Assembly (NCBI RefSeq): GCF_000184745.1
Contig: NC_014931.1
Span: 1,364,001 to 1,428,000, forward strand
Reading direction: 5' to 3'
Length of the DNA stretch: 64,000 bases
Origin: Variovorax paradoxus EPS
GTDB taxonomy: Bacteria; Pseudomonadota; Gammaproteobacteria; Burkholderiales; Burkholderiaceae_C
The notes under the pieces were generated by a model that saw only the letters and a list, made by a program, of their open reading frames with translations, was not told the origin of the DNA and ran no database searches. The position numbers and the translations under genes were made by a program. This document shows positions 1 through 6,688 of the stretch, in pieces; the stretch's first letter is position 1; every line of letters starts with the position of its first letter.

Positions 1-1
1 C

Positions 2-790
2 AGCAAGACGCTGCCGGTGGCGTCGCTGCGCTATCAGGCGACGCCAGACCTCGCGCTCTACGGCTCCATCGGCCGCGGGTTCGAGACGCCGACGCTCAAC
101 GAACTCTCGTACCGCTCGGGCGGCGCAAGCGGCCTCAACTTCGCGCTGCGGCCATCGGTGAACGACAGCATCGAGGTGGGCGCGAAGGCGCGGCTCGCCG
201 GCGGGCTGCTGACGTCGGCGCTGTTCCAGACGCGCACGCGCGACGAGATCGTGACCGACACCAACGTCGGCGGCCGCGCGACCTTCCAGAACGCGGGGCG
301 CACACGGCGCAACGGCTTCGAACTCGGCTGGCAGCACGAGACGTCGAACCACTGGCGCACGCAGTTGGCCTATACGTGGCTCGATGCGACGTACCGCGAT
401 GCCTTCTGCTCGCCGTCGCCCTGTGCGGCAGCCAACACGGTGGCGGGCGGCAACCGCATTCCGGGCATCGCGCGGCAGTCGCTGTTCGCATCGCTGGGCT
501 GGGTGCCGCCCGAGGGTTGGCGCGCCGGTGTCGAGATGCGCGCGCTCGGGCGTATCCAGGCGAACGACGTCAACACCGCGAGCGCGCCGGGCTATGCCGT
601 CGCGGCGCTGTATGCGGGCTATCTGAGGAAATGGGAGCGTTGGGAGTTCAACGCCTTCGCGCGTGTCGACAACCTGTTCGACCGGCGCTACGTGGGCTCG
701 GTCATCGTCAACGAAGGCAATGCGCGCTATTACGAGCCCGCGCCGGGCCGTAACTGGACGGTGGGCCTGAGCGGTGCGTACCGCTTCTGA
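2..790 (+). CDS. TonB-dependent outer-membrane receptor, C-terminal part (cut by window edge)
   Basis: The frame is open to the left edge, so only the last 262 residues are present and the true start lies upstream. The visible part is the end of a TonB-dependent receptor beta-barrel. It shows the motif GRGFETPTLNEL, a typical late-barrel signature, then alternating aromatic strands, a late VDNLFDRRYVG segment, and a terminal phenylalanine (SGAYRF), the usual outer-membrane insertion signal. Such receptors import ferric siderophores, haem, cobalamin or copper using TonB energy. The ligand cannot be told from this fragment because the plug domain is missing. It converges on metK with only 25 bp between the stops. 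Confidence 0.85.
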   Translation, partial: SKTLPVASLRYQATPDLALYGSIGRGFETPTLNELSYRSGGASGLNFALRPSVNDSIEVGAKARLAGGLLTSALFQTRTRDEIVTDTNVGGRATFQNAGRTRRNGFELGWQHETSNHWRTQLAYTWLDATYRDAFCSPSPCAAANTVAGGNRIPGIARQSLFASLGWVPPEGWRAGVEMRALGRIQANDVNTASAPGYAVAALYAGYLRKWERWEFNAFARVDNLFDRRYVGSVIVNEGNARYYEPAPGRNWTVGLSGAYRF

Positions 791-815
791 TGACCCACCG
801 TCTTTTTCTATCTAC

Positions 816-2000
816 TTACTTGAGGCCGGCTGCTGCGCGCAGTGCGGGCGCTTGCGTCGTCGCTTCCCAGGTGAACTCGGGCTCTTCGCGGCCGAAGTGG
901 CCGTAGGCGGCGGTCTTCTGGTAGATCGGGCGCAGCAGGTCGAGCATCTGGATGATGCCCTTCGGGCGCAGGTCGAAATGCTCGCGCACGAGTTCGGCGA
1001 TCTTCTCGTCCGAGATCACGCCCGTGCCTTCGGTGTAGACCGTGATGTTCATCGGCTGCGCCACGCCGATCGCGTAGGCCACCTGGATCTGGCACTGGCG
1101 CGCAAGGCCCGCGGCCACGATGTTCTTGGCCACGTAGCGCGCGGCGTAGGCGGCCGAGCGGTCGACCTTCGACGGGTCCTTGCCCGAGAACGCGCCGCCG
1201 CCGTGCGGGCAGGCGCCGCCGTAGGTGTCCACGATGATCTTGCGGCCGGTGAGGCCGCAGTCGCCCTGCGGGCCGCCGATGACGAAGCGGCCGGTCGGGT
1301 TGATCAGGTAGCGCGTGTTCTGCAGCCATTCCTTCGGCAGCACGGGCTTGATGATCTCTTCGATGATGGCTTCGTTGAACGAGGCCTTCATCTTGGTCGA
1401 GGTCTCGCTCTGGTCGGGACTGTGCTGAGTGGAGAGCACCACGGTGTCGATGCTGTGGGGCTTGCCGTCGACATAGCGCATCGTGACCTGGCTCTTGGCG
1501 TCAGGGCGCAGGAACGGCAGGCGGCCGTCCTTGCGCAGCTGGGCCTGGCGCTCCACGAGGCGGTGCGCGTAGTAGATCGGCGCGGGCATCAGCTCGGGCG
1601 TTTCGTCGCAGGCGTAGCCGAACATCAGGCCCTGGTCGCCGGCACCGGTATTCAGGTGGTCGTCGGAGGCGTGGTCCACGCCCTGGGCGATGTCGTTGGA
1701 CTGCTTGTCGTAGCAGACCATCACCGCGCAGCCCTTGTAGTCGATGCCGTACTCGGTGTTGTCGTAACCGATGCGCTTGATGGTGTCGCGCGCGACCTGG
1801 ATGTAGTCGACGTGCGCGTTGGTGGTGATTTCGCCGGCGAGCACCACGAGGCCGGTGTTGGTCAGCGTCTCGGCGGCCACGCGGCTGCGGGGGTCCTGCT
1901 CGAAGATCGCGTCCAGGATGGCGTCCGAAATCTGGTCGGCAACCTTGTCGGGGTGGCCTTCGGAAACGGATTCGGAAGTGAAGAGGAAGTCGTTCGCCAT
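816..2000 (-). CDS. metK: S-adenosylmethionine synthetase
   Basis: MetK makes S-adenosylmethionine from ATP and methionine in the cytoplasm. The 394-residue protein is of normal length and nearly colinear with the family. GHPDK is at residues 15-19, where the histidine and aspartate bind ATP/Mg. [13 protein letters not shown] motif follows at about one third, and the glycine-rich [16 protein letters not shown] loop lies later. The ATG at 2000 is preceded by AAGGAG nine bases upstream, which fixes the start. It is transcribed alone, convergent with the TonB receptor and divergent from the acyltransferases. Its unusually long, structured leader (separate entry) suggests post-transcriptional control. 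Confidence 0.97.
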   Translation of the reverse strand: MANDFLFTSESVSEGHPDKVADQISDAILDAIFEQDPRSRVAAETLTNTGLVVLAGEITTNAHVDYIQVARDTIKRIGYDNTEYGIDYKGCAVMVCYDKQSNDIAQGVDHASDDHLNTGAGDQGLMFGYACDETPELMPAPIYYAHRLVERQAQLRKDGRLPFLRPDAKSQVTMRYVDGKPHSIDTVVLSTQHSPDQSETSTKMKASFNEAIIEEIIKPVLPKEWLQNTRYLINPTGRFVIGGPQGDCGLTGRKIIVDTYGGACPHGGGAFSGKDPSKVDRSAAYAARYVAKNIVAAGLARQCQIQVAYAIGVAQPMNITVYTEGTGVISDEKIAELVREHFDLRPKGIIQMLDLLRPIYQKTAAYGHFGREEPEFTWEATTQAPALRAAAGLK

Positions 2001-2160
2001 TTTTCAAAGCTCCTTGAAGTTGATTGGCGCGTTGCCAACTCTGCGGAGCCCTGGCGAACGCTTTAGCAGATGCCGAGGAATCGGCGGAACACAATCGCTT
2101 TGCGCTTGTGGTTTGTCGCCCTGCAAGTTGTTCCGTAACTCGGCGACAATTTGCATTCTA
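2001..2160 (-). promoter_or_regulatory. metK promoter and structured 5' leader
   Basis: On the minus strand a TAGAAT -10-like box (2160-2155) would start transcription near 2148, giving a leader of about 148 nt; no good -35 is visible. Four inverted repeats follow in transcript order. (1) Arms 2148-2142/2120-2114 (7 bp) enclose a 4-bp inner stem 2140-2137/2129-2126. (2) 2085-2081/2076-2072 (5 bp, 4-nt loop). (3) 2038-2034/2028-2024 (5 bp, 5-nt loop). (4) 2018-2014/2007-2003 holds most of the Shine-Dalgarno in its loop. I do not recognise it as a named SAM riboswitch. The structure is seen; the regulation is inferred. Confidence 0.45.
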
Positions 2161-2217
2161 TTAGAGCCGCGCAATACCATGCGCGCGCGTCCGTTTTTTG
2201 ACTCCCTTTCCCGTTCA

Positions 2218-3114
2218 ATGATCACCCTGTTTCGCCTGCTCGCCCGCGTGCCGATGCCGTTGATGCATCGCCTGGGCGCCATGCTGGGCTGGCTGGTCTG
2301 GTTCTCTGCGCCGGACTACCGACGCCGATTCAAGGCCAATGCCGAAAGCGCGGGCTTCTCGCCCGATCAATACCGTCCCGCCATCGCCGCCGCTGGTCAC
2401 ATGGCGTCCGAGCTGCCCTGGTTGTGGCTGCGGCCGCAAGGGGAAAGCGTGCTGCCCCGCGTCGTGCGCTGGGAAGGTGTCGAGGCCTTCGAGGCGGCCA
2501 TGCGGGCGAAGAAGGGCGTGATCCTGGTCGCACCGCACCTGGGCAGCTGGGAGATGTGCGGACAGGCGATCGGCGAGCGCTTCTTCGAGGCCTTCGGGCC
2601 GATCACCGCGCTGTTCCGTCCCGCGCGCAAGAAGTGGATGGCCGACCTGATCGCCGCGGGCTCGCGCGACCGGCCGGGCCTGCAGACGCTGCCGACCAAC
2701 AACACCGGCGTGCGCGGCCTGATCCGCACGCTGCGCAGCGGCGGCTACACCGGCATCCTCCCCGACCAGGTGCCGCCAGCGGGGCAGGGCGTGTGGGTGC
2801 CTTTTCTCGGCCGGCCGGCCTACACCATGACCCTGCTCCCGCGCCTCGCGCAGCAGACCGGTGCGGCGTGTTTTCTTAGCGTGTGCGAGCGGCTGCCACG
2901 CGGTGCGGGCTATGTGATCCGCTTCGAACCGATCGTGGGCACGGCGCTGACCGATCCCAAGGCCACCGTCGAAGAAGCGGCCGCAGCAATGAACGACGGC
3001 ATCGGCCGCCTGATCCGCAGCCTGCCCGGCCAGTACGTCTGGGACTACGCGCGCTACAAGGAGCCGCGCGCCGACCGGGCCGTTGCGGCCGTAGCCGGAG
3101 AGCAGACGCCATGA
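2218..3114 (+). CDS. LpxL/HtrB-family lipid A acyltransferase (first copy)
   Basis: This inner-membrane acyltransferase of the lysophospholipid/HtrB family should add a secondary acyl chain to Kdo-lipid A. The 298-residue product has an N-terminal hydrophobic anchor (about residues 10-28) and the catalytic HX4E motif HLGSWE with His107 and Glu112. I chose the ATG at 2218 because MITLFRLLARVPMPLMHRLG matches the usual start of the family. An in-frame ATG at 2179 is possible, and neither has a clear Shine-Dalgarno. Its stop overlaps the start of a second, diverged acyltransferase (ATGA), so the two are translationally coupled. Two tandem copies suggest the two secondary acylations of lipid A are split between them. 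Confidence 0.88.
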   Translation: MITLFRLLARVPMPLMHRLGAMLGWLVWFSAPDYRRRFKANAESAGFSPDQYRPAIAAAGHMASELPWLWLRPQGESVLPRVVRWEGVEAFEAAMRAKKGVILVAPHLGSWEMCGQAIGERFFEAFGPITALFRPARKKWMADLIAAGSRDRPGLQTLPTNNTGVRGLIRTLRSGGYTGILPDQVPPAGQGVWVPFLGRPAYTMTLLPRLAQQTGAACFLSVCERLPRGAGYVIRFEPIVGTALTDPKATVEEAAAAMNDGIGRLIRSLPGQYVWDYARYKEPRADRAVAAVAGEQTP

Positions 3115-3995
3115 GCCTCAGCTCCCGACTCGGTATCGGCTTCATGCGGGTGCTGGCGCCACTGCCCCTGCCGCTGGTGCGCGGCTTCAGCAAGATCCTC
3201 GGTCGCGTGCTGCACACCATCGCCGTGCCGCGGCGGCGCGTGGTCGACCGAAATCTCGCGCTTTGCTTCCCCGAAAAATCCGAGGCCGAGCGCCGCGCCA
3301 TCGCACGCGAGACATTCATCTTTGTCGCGCAGTCATGGCTGGACCGCAGTTGGCTCTGGCATGCGCCGGAGAAGGTGGTGGCGAGCCGGCTCAAGATCGT
3401 GGGCTCCGAGTCCGAGATCCGGGAGATCGCCGAGGGCGATGCGCCGATGATCCTGTTCGCGCCTCACTTCTATGGCCTCGATGCCGCGGCCACCGCGCTC
3501 ACCATGCACACCGCGCGCCCCTCGGCCACGATCTACACGACCCAGCGCGACCCGATGGTCGATGCCTGGATCCGCGAAGGCCGCACGCGCTTCGGCGACG
3601 TGGCGGCGCTCAACCGGGTGGACGGCATAAAGCCCGTGCTCTCGGGCCTGCGCAAGGGCGGGTTGCTGTACCTGCTGCCCGACATGGACTTTGGCCGCGA
3701 CCAGACGATCTTCGTGCCGTTCTATGGCGTGCAAGCCGCGACCGTGCCTTCGCTCTCGCGCTTCGCGCGCCTGGGCAAGGCCAAGGTGGTGCCGGTGGTG
3801 GCGAAGCTCACGCCCGGCGGCTACGAGATCGAAGTGAAGTCGGCGTGGCAGAACTTCCCCACCGACGACGTCGAGGCTGACACGGCCCTCATGAACGAGC
3901 GGCTGCAGGGCTACATCGACACGATGCCGTCGCAGTACTACTGGGTGCATCGCCGCTTCAAGACCCGCCCTGACGGCGAGCCGAAAATCTACTGA
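3111..3995 (+). CDS. LpxL/HtrB-family lipid A acyltransferase (second copy)
   Basis: This is a second HtrB/LpxL-type acyltransferase of 294 residues. The catalytic HX4D motif is HFYGLD (His119, Asp124), the more classical form of the motif than in the upstream copy. The N-terminus (RLGIGFMRVLAPLPLPLV) is a membrane anchor. It starts at the ATG overlapping the previous stop. Together the two genes probably form a bicistronic lipid A late-acylation unit. Which enzyme adds which acyl chain (LpxL-like or LpxM-like) cannot be decided from sequence alone. It converges on the hydrolase gene, with a palindromic repeat in the 78-bp gap. Confidence 0.88.
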   Translation: MSLSSRLGIGFMRVLAPLPLPLVRGFSKILGRVLHTIAVPRRRVVDRNLALCFPEKSEAERRAIARETFIFVAQSWLDRSWLWHAPEKVVASRLKIVGSESEIREIAEGDAPMILFAPHFYGLDAAATALTMHTARPSATIYTTQRDPMVDAWIREGRTRFGDVAALNRVDGIKPVLSGLRKGGLLYLLPDMDFGRDQTIFVPFYGVQAATVPSLSRFARLGKAKVVPVVAKLTPGGYEIEVKSAWQNFPTDDVEADTALMNERLQGYIDTMPSQYYWVHRRFKTRPDGEPKIY

Positions 3996-4003
3996 AGGCC
4001 AAT

Positions 4004-4063
4004 CCGTTCACGCTGAGCTTGTCGAAGCGCCGCGCAGGGCTTCGACAGGCTCAGCCCGAACGG
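4004..4063 (+). repeat. REP-like long imperfect palindrome
   Basis: This 60-bp imperfect inverted repeat lies between two convergent genes. The left arm begins CCGTTCACGCTGAGCTTGTC (4004) and the right arm ends GACAGGCTCAGCCCGAACGG (4063). The arms pair over about 25 bases with a few mismatches around a short GC-rich centre. The position between stops and the form are typical of REP/BIME-type intergenic palindromes of high-GC proteobacteria. It may act as a bidirectional transcription stop or protect mRNA ends. A RAYT transposase of the type linked to such elements is encoded at 27223. Confidence 0.75.
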
Positions 4064-4073
4064 CTTCCAGGAA

Positions 4074-4985
4074 TCAGTTTCGCTGCAGGAAGGCCTCGAT
4101 CTCCCGCGCGACCAGTTGCGGTTGCTCGTGCACGATCCAGTGGGTTGCGTTGGGCACCTTCTTGACCTCGAGCTTCGGCACGTAGTCCTCGAGCCCATCG
4201 AGCAACCCCGGCAGCAGCGCCGCATCGTCCAGCGCCCAGAACACGAAGGTCGGCACGTTCACCGTGAGCCGTTCGTGCGGCAGCACCGGAATGCCGTCGA
4301 TGGTCTGGCCCGGCAGCGGCGGCTTCATCGGTGTCACGCGGTAGAGATTGCAGGCGCCGGTGAGGCCCGCGCCCCAGACCTCGCGGTACTGCTGCTTCAC
4401 TTCTTCAGTGAGCCAGCCGAAGCCGTCGGGGCCGGCCTTCATCAGTGTGAAGAAGGGCCACATGCGCTTGAAGTCGTCGGCTGCGAGCAGCGCTTCGGCG
4501 TCGGGGCGCGCGAGGAAGTTCATGTACGCGCTGGCCTGCTGCTGCGCTGCGCTGTTGCGCAGTTCGCGCGTGAAGGTGCCCGGGTGCGGCGAATTGATGA
4601 TGACCAGCTTGCCGATTTGCGCCGGGAACGCGTTCGCGTAGCCCCAGGCGAAGGCACCACCCCAATCGTGGGCGACCAGCGCAGCCATCTTGCCGTCGGC
4701 GCTTTCGGTGGCGACGAGCTGCTGGATGTCCTGGACCATCAGGTGCGCCTTGTACTCGGCCACTTCGGTCGGCGCGCTCGATTTCTCGAAGCCGCGCAGG
4801 TTGGGCGCCACGCATCGGTAGCCGCCATGGGCGGGGTCGGCGAAGTAATCGAGCAGCTCGTCCCAGATGAACGCGGCCTCGGGAAAGCCGTGCAGGAACA
4901 CCATCAGCGGCTGGCCCGGCTTGCCGCTCGCGCGGCAGCTCAGGGTGGTGCCGTTGGGCAGGCTGCGTTGGAAGGTCTCGATCAT
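4074..4985 (-). CDS. alpha/beta hydrolase, epoxide-hydrolase/haloalkane-dehalogenase-like
   Basis: This is a 303-residue cytoplasmic alpha/beta hydrolase. The oxyanion-hole motif HGFPE is at about residues 32-36 and the nucleophile elbow is AHDWGG with Asp107. An aspartate nucleophile marks the epoxide hydrolase/dehalogenase branch rather than a serine esterase. The catalytic histidine is in NATHWIVHEQP near the C-terminus. The start at 4985 has AAGGAGA upstream; the frame is open much further but the upstream part lies antisense to engB. Substrate unknown. It follows engB on the same strand with 83 bp between, which contain a 19-nt palindromic element. Confidence 0.82.
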   Translation of the reverse strand: MIETFQRSLPNGTTLSCRASGKPGQPLMVFLHGFPEAAFIWDELLDYFADPAHGGYRCVAPNLRGFEKSSAPTEVAEYKAHLMVQDIQQLVATESADGKMAALVAHDWGGAFAWGYANAFPAQIGKLVIINSPHPGTFTRELRNSAAQQQASAYMNFLARPDAEALLAADDFKRMWPFFTLMKAGPDGFGWLTEEVKQQYREVWGAGLTGACNLYRVTPMKPPLPGQTIDGIPVLPHERLTVNVPTFVFWALDDAALLPGLLDGLEDYVPKLEVKKVPNATHWIVHEQPQLVAREIEAFLQRN

Positions 4986-5009
4986 GCTTCGTGTCTCCTT
5001 GGGTTGACT

Positions 5010-5028
5010 GTCGCTATTTTTTTGATAG
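5010..5028 (-). repeat. 19-nt AT-rich palindromic element, copy 1
   Basis: On the minus strand this reads CTATCAAAAAAATAGCGAC, an AT-rich imperfect palindrome in GC-rich DNA. It lies in the spacer between engB and the hydrolase gene. Two further copies with the pattern CTAT(C/G)AAA-N4-TAGC(G/A)AC occur at 36766-36784 and 47611-47629, both at gene starts. Confidence 0.6.
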
Positions 5029-5068
5029 TGAGCTGAGCAGGCGGGACGGTCAATGCAGCCGTTCGGCC

Positions 5069-5827
5069 TCAGGTTTCTTCCGGTGGCTCCGGTGCTTCCT
5101 GCGGCTCCTGCGATTGGGCCGGCGCAGCGCCGCCTTCCGGATGCACCCACTGCCAGAGCAACTGGGCTGCGTCGCCGACGCCCTGCTTCTTCAGCGCCGA
5201 AAACAGTTTGACCTCGCCGCCGCCGGCCTGGAGTCGCGTAATCGACAGCACCTTGGCGGCTTCGCTGCGCGTGAGCTTGTCGGACTTGGTCAGCAGGATC
5301 AGGAACTTGAGGCCTTGCTGCACGCGCGGGCGGATCACATCGAGCAGGATCTCGTCGAGCTCGGTCAGACCGTGGCGCGGATCGCACATCAGGACAACCC
5401 CTCGCAGGCTTTCGCGTGTGATGAGGTAATTGCCCATCACGCGCTGCCAGCGCAGCTTGGCTTCCTTCGGCACGGCCGCGTAGCCGTAGCCGGGGAGGTC
5501 GGCCAGCACCGCATCGTCGACCTTCTGCTTGCCGATGCCGAACAGGTTGATGTGCTGCGTGCGGCCCGGCGTCTTCGAGGCAAAAGCCAGGCGCGTCTGC
5601 TGCGTGAGGGTGTTGATGGCGGTCGATTTGCCGGCGTTCGATCGGCCGACGAAAGCGATCTCCGGAAGGTCGACCGGAGGCAGGTGTTCCAGCTGCGGAG
5701 CGCTGGTGAGGAAGTGGGCGGTGTGGAGCCAGCCGAGGGCCACGCGCTCGCGTTCGGCGACCTGCGGGTCCGCGGCGGGGGCCGCGCGGGGGGGATAAGC
5801 GGCGGACTTGGCGCGCGGGGAGGTCAT
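5069..5827 (-). CDS. engB: ribosome biogenesis GTPase EngB (YihA/YsxC)
   Basis: EngB is a TRAFAC-class GTPase needed for assembly of the large ribosomal subunit. The P-loop GRSNAGKS is at residues 61-68, G2/G3 are in TPGRTQHI and DLPGYGYA, and G4 is TKSDKL. The product is 252 residues, longer than the usual 200-220, because of an N-terminal Ala/Pro-rich extension and an acidic, proline-rich C-terminal tail after residue 225. I chose the ATG at 5827. An upstream ATG at 5854 lies inside a likely -10 box (TACAAT, 5858-5853) and so may not be transcribed. It is divergent from the cytochrome c4 gene. Confidence 0.93.
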   Translation of the reverse strand: MTSPRAKSAAYPPRAAPAADPQVAERERVALGWLHTAHFLTSAPQLEHLPPVDLPEIAFVGRSNAGKSTAINTLTQQTRLAFASKTPGRTQHINLFGIGKQKVDDAVLADLPGYGYAAVPKEAKLRWQRVMGNYLITRESLRGVVLMCDPRHGLTELDEILLDVIRPRVQQGLKFLILLTKSDKLTRSEAAKVLSITRLQAGGGEVKLFSALKKQGVGDAAQLLWQWVHPEGGAAPAQSQEPQEAPEPPEET

Positions 5828-5852
5828 CAATGGGCTTTCGGAACGGGGCGCC

Positions 5853-5862
5853 ATTGTAGAAT
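5853..5862. promoter_or_regulatory. overlapping divergent -10 boxes (engB / cytochrome c4)
   Basis: The ten bases ATTGTAGAAT read as TAGAAT on the plus strand (5857-5862, toward cytochrome c4) and TACAAT on the minus strand (5858-5853, toward engB). The two boxes share two base pairs, so the polymerases would compete for the site. No convincing -35 elements are seen. Predicted starts are near 5869 (+) and 5846 (-). Confidence 0.45.
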
Positions 5863-5897
5863 CGCGGGGTTTTGCGCCATAAATCTAAGCCCCCGAT

Positions 5898-6572
5898 ATG
5901 AAGTTGTTTGCCAATATTCTGCTTGCAGCCCTCTTGGGTAGTGCAGTCAGCGCGAGTTTTGCAGCCGATGAACATGCAGCGGCCCCCGCGGCGGCGGCAG
6001 CAGCCAAGCCGGCCAAGCCCGATCCCGCCAAGGGCGACACGGTGTTCAATGCAACGCCGGCCAACAGCCAGAGCTGTGCTTCGTGCCACAACGCCGACGG
6101 CAACTCGGCCATCGCGGCCAATCCGAAGCTGGCGCAACAACATCCCGAATACATCCTCAAGCAGCTGCAGGACTTCAAGTCCGGCGCCCGCAAGAGCGCG
6201 ATCATGAAGCCGCTGGCTTCGGCGCTGTCCGAAGAAGACATGCGCAACATCGCCTGGTTCGTCGGCTCGAAGAAGGTCAAGACGGGCTTCTCGAAAGACA
6301 AGGACACCATCGCCCTCGGCGAGAAGATCTACCGCGGCGGCATCGGCGATCGCCAGATCCCCGCCTGCGCCGGCTGCCACAGCCCGAACGGTGCCGGCAT
6401 TCCCGCCCAGTACCCGCGCCTGGGTGGCCAGAACGCCGAGTACACCGTCGCCCAGCTCACGGCCTTCCGCGACAACGTGCGCACCAACAGCCTGCCGATG
6501 ACCGGCGTTGCCGCCAAGCTCAACGACCGTGAAATCAAGGCCGTGGCCGACTACATCGCCGGCCTGCGCTGA
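5898..6572 (+). CDS. diheme cytochrome c4, periplasmic electron carrier
   Basis: This 224-residue exported protein has two class I cytochrome c domains. Residues 1-22 form a Sec signal peptide (cleavage after ASFA), followed by an Ala/Lys/Pro-rich linker. Haem sites are CASCH (60-64) and CAGCH (157-161). The likely axial methionines are Met103 (AIMKPL) and Met201 (LPMTG). Cytochromes c4 carry electrons from the bc1 complex to terminal oxidases. The next genes encode the System II machinery that attaches haem to such proteins, but a strong terminator separates them. Confidence 0.93.
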   Translation: MKLFANILLAALLGSAVSASFAADEHAAAPAAAAAAKPAKPDPAKGDTVFNATPANSQSCASCHNADGNSAIAANPKLAQQHPEYILKQLQDFKSGARKSAIMKPLASALSEEDMRNIAWFVGSKKVKTGFSKDKDTIALGEKIYRGGIGDRQIPACAGCHSPNGAGIPAQYPRLGGQNAEYTVAQLTAFRDNVRTNSLPMTGVAAKLNDREIKAVADYIAGLR

Positions 6573-6618
6573 CCCTGCGTTTTCCAGCGTGAACTAACCG
6601 CCGACAACAACCCCAAAC

Positions 6619-6668
6619 AAAGGGCGGGCCGATCCAGGAGGATGGCCCGCCCTTTTGCTTTTTTCCCC
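6619..6668 (+). terminator. rho-independent terminator after cytochrome c4
   Basis: A perfect 12-bp stem (arms 6619-6630 and 6644-6655, AAAGGGCGGGCC and its complement) with a 13-nt loop is followed by a T-rich run through 6668. It is the clearest intrinsic terminator in the window and isolates the cytochrome gene from resB. Confidence 0.92.
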
Positions 6669-6688
6669 TTTTTTCCAGCGCTCCACCG

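Noticed and set aside
2001..2148. Assigning the metK leader to a named SAM riboswitch class
   Set aside because: The hairpin order and loops do not match the SAM-I, SAM-II, SAM/SAH or SMK patterns I know, so it is left as an unassigned structured leader.
1819..2217. Upstream extension of the first acyltransferase
   Set aside because: It would overlap metK in antisense and add residues absent from the family.
4074..6380. A 768-codon minus-strand frame suggesting a fusion with the hydrolase
   Set aside because: The upstream 465 codons overlap engB in another frame and the cytochrome gene in antisense, with no family similarity; a good Shine-Dalgarno marks the hydrolase start at 4985.
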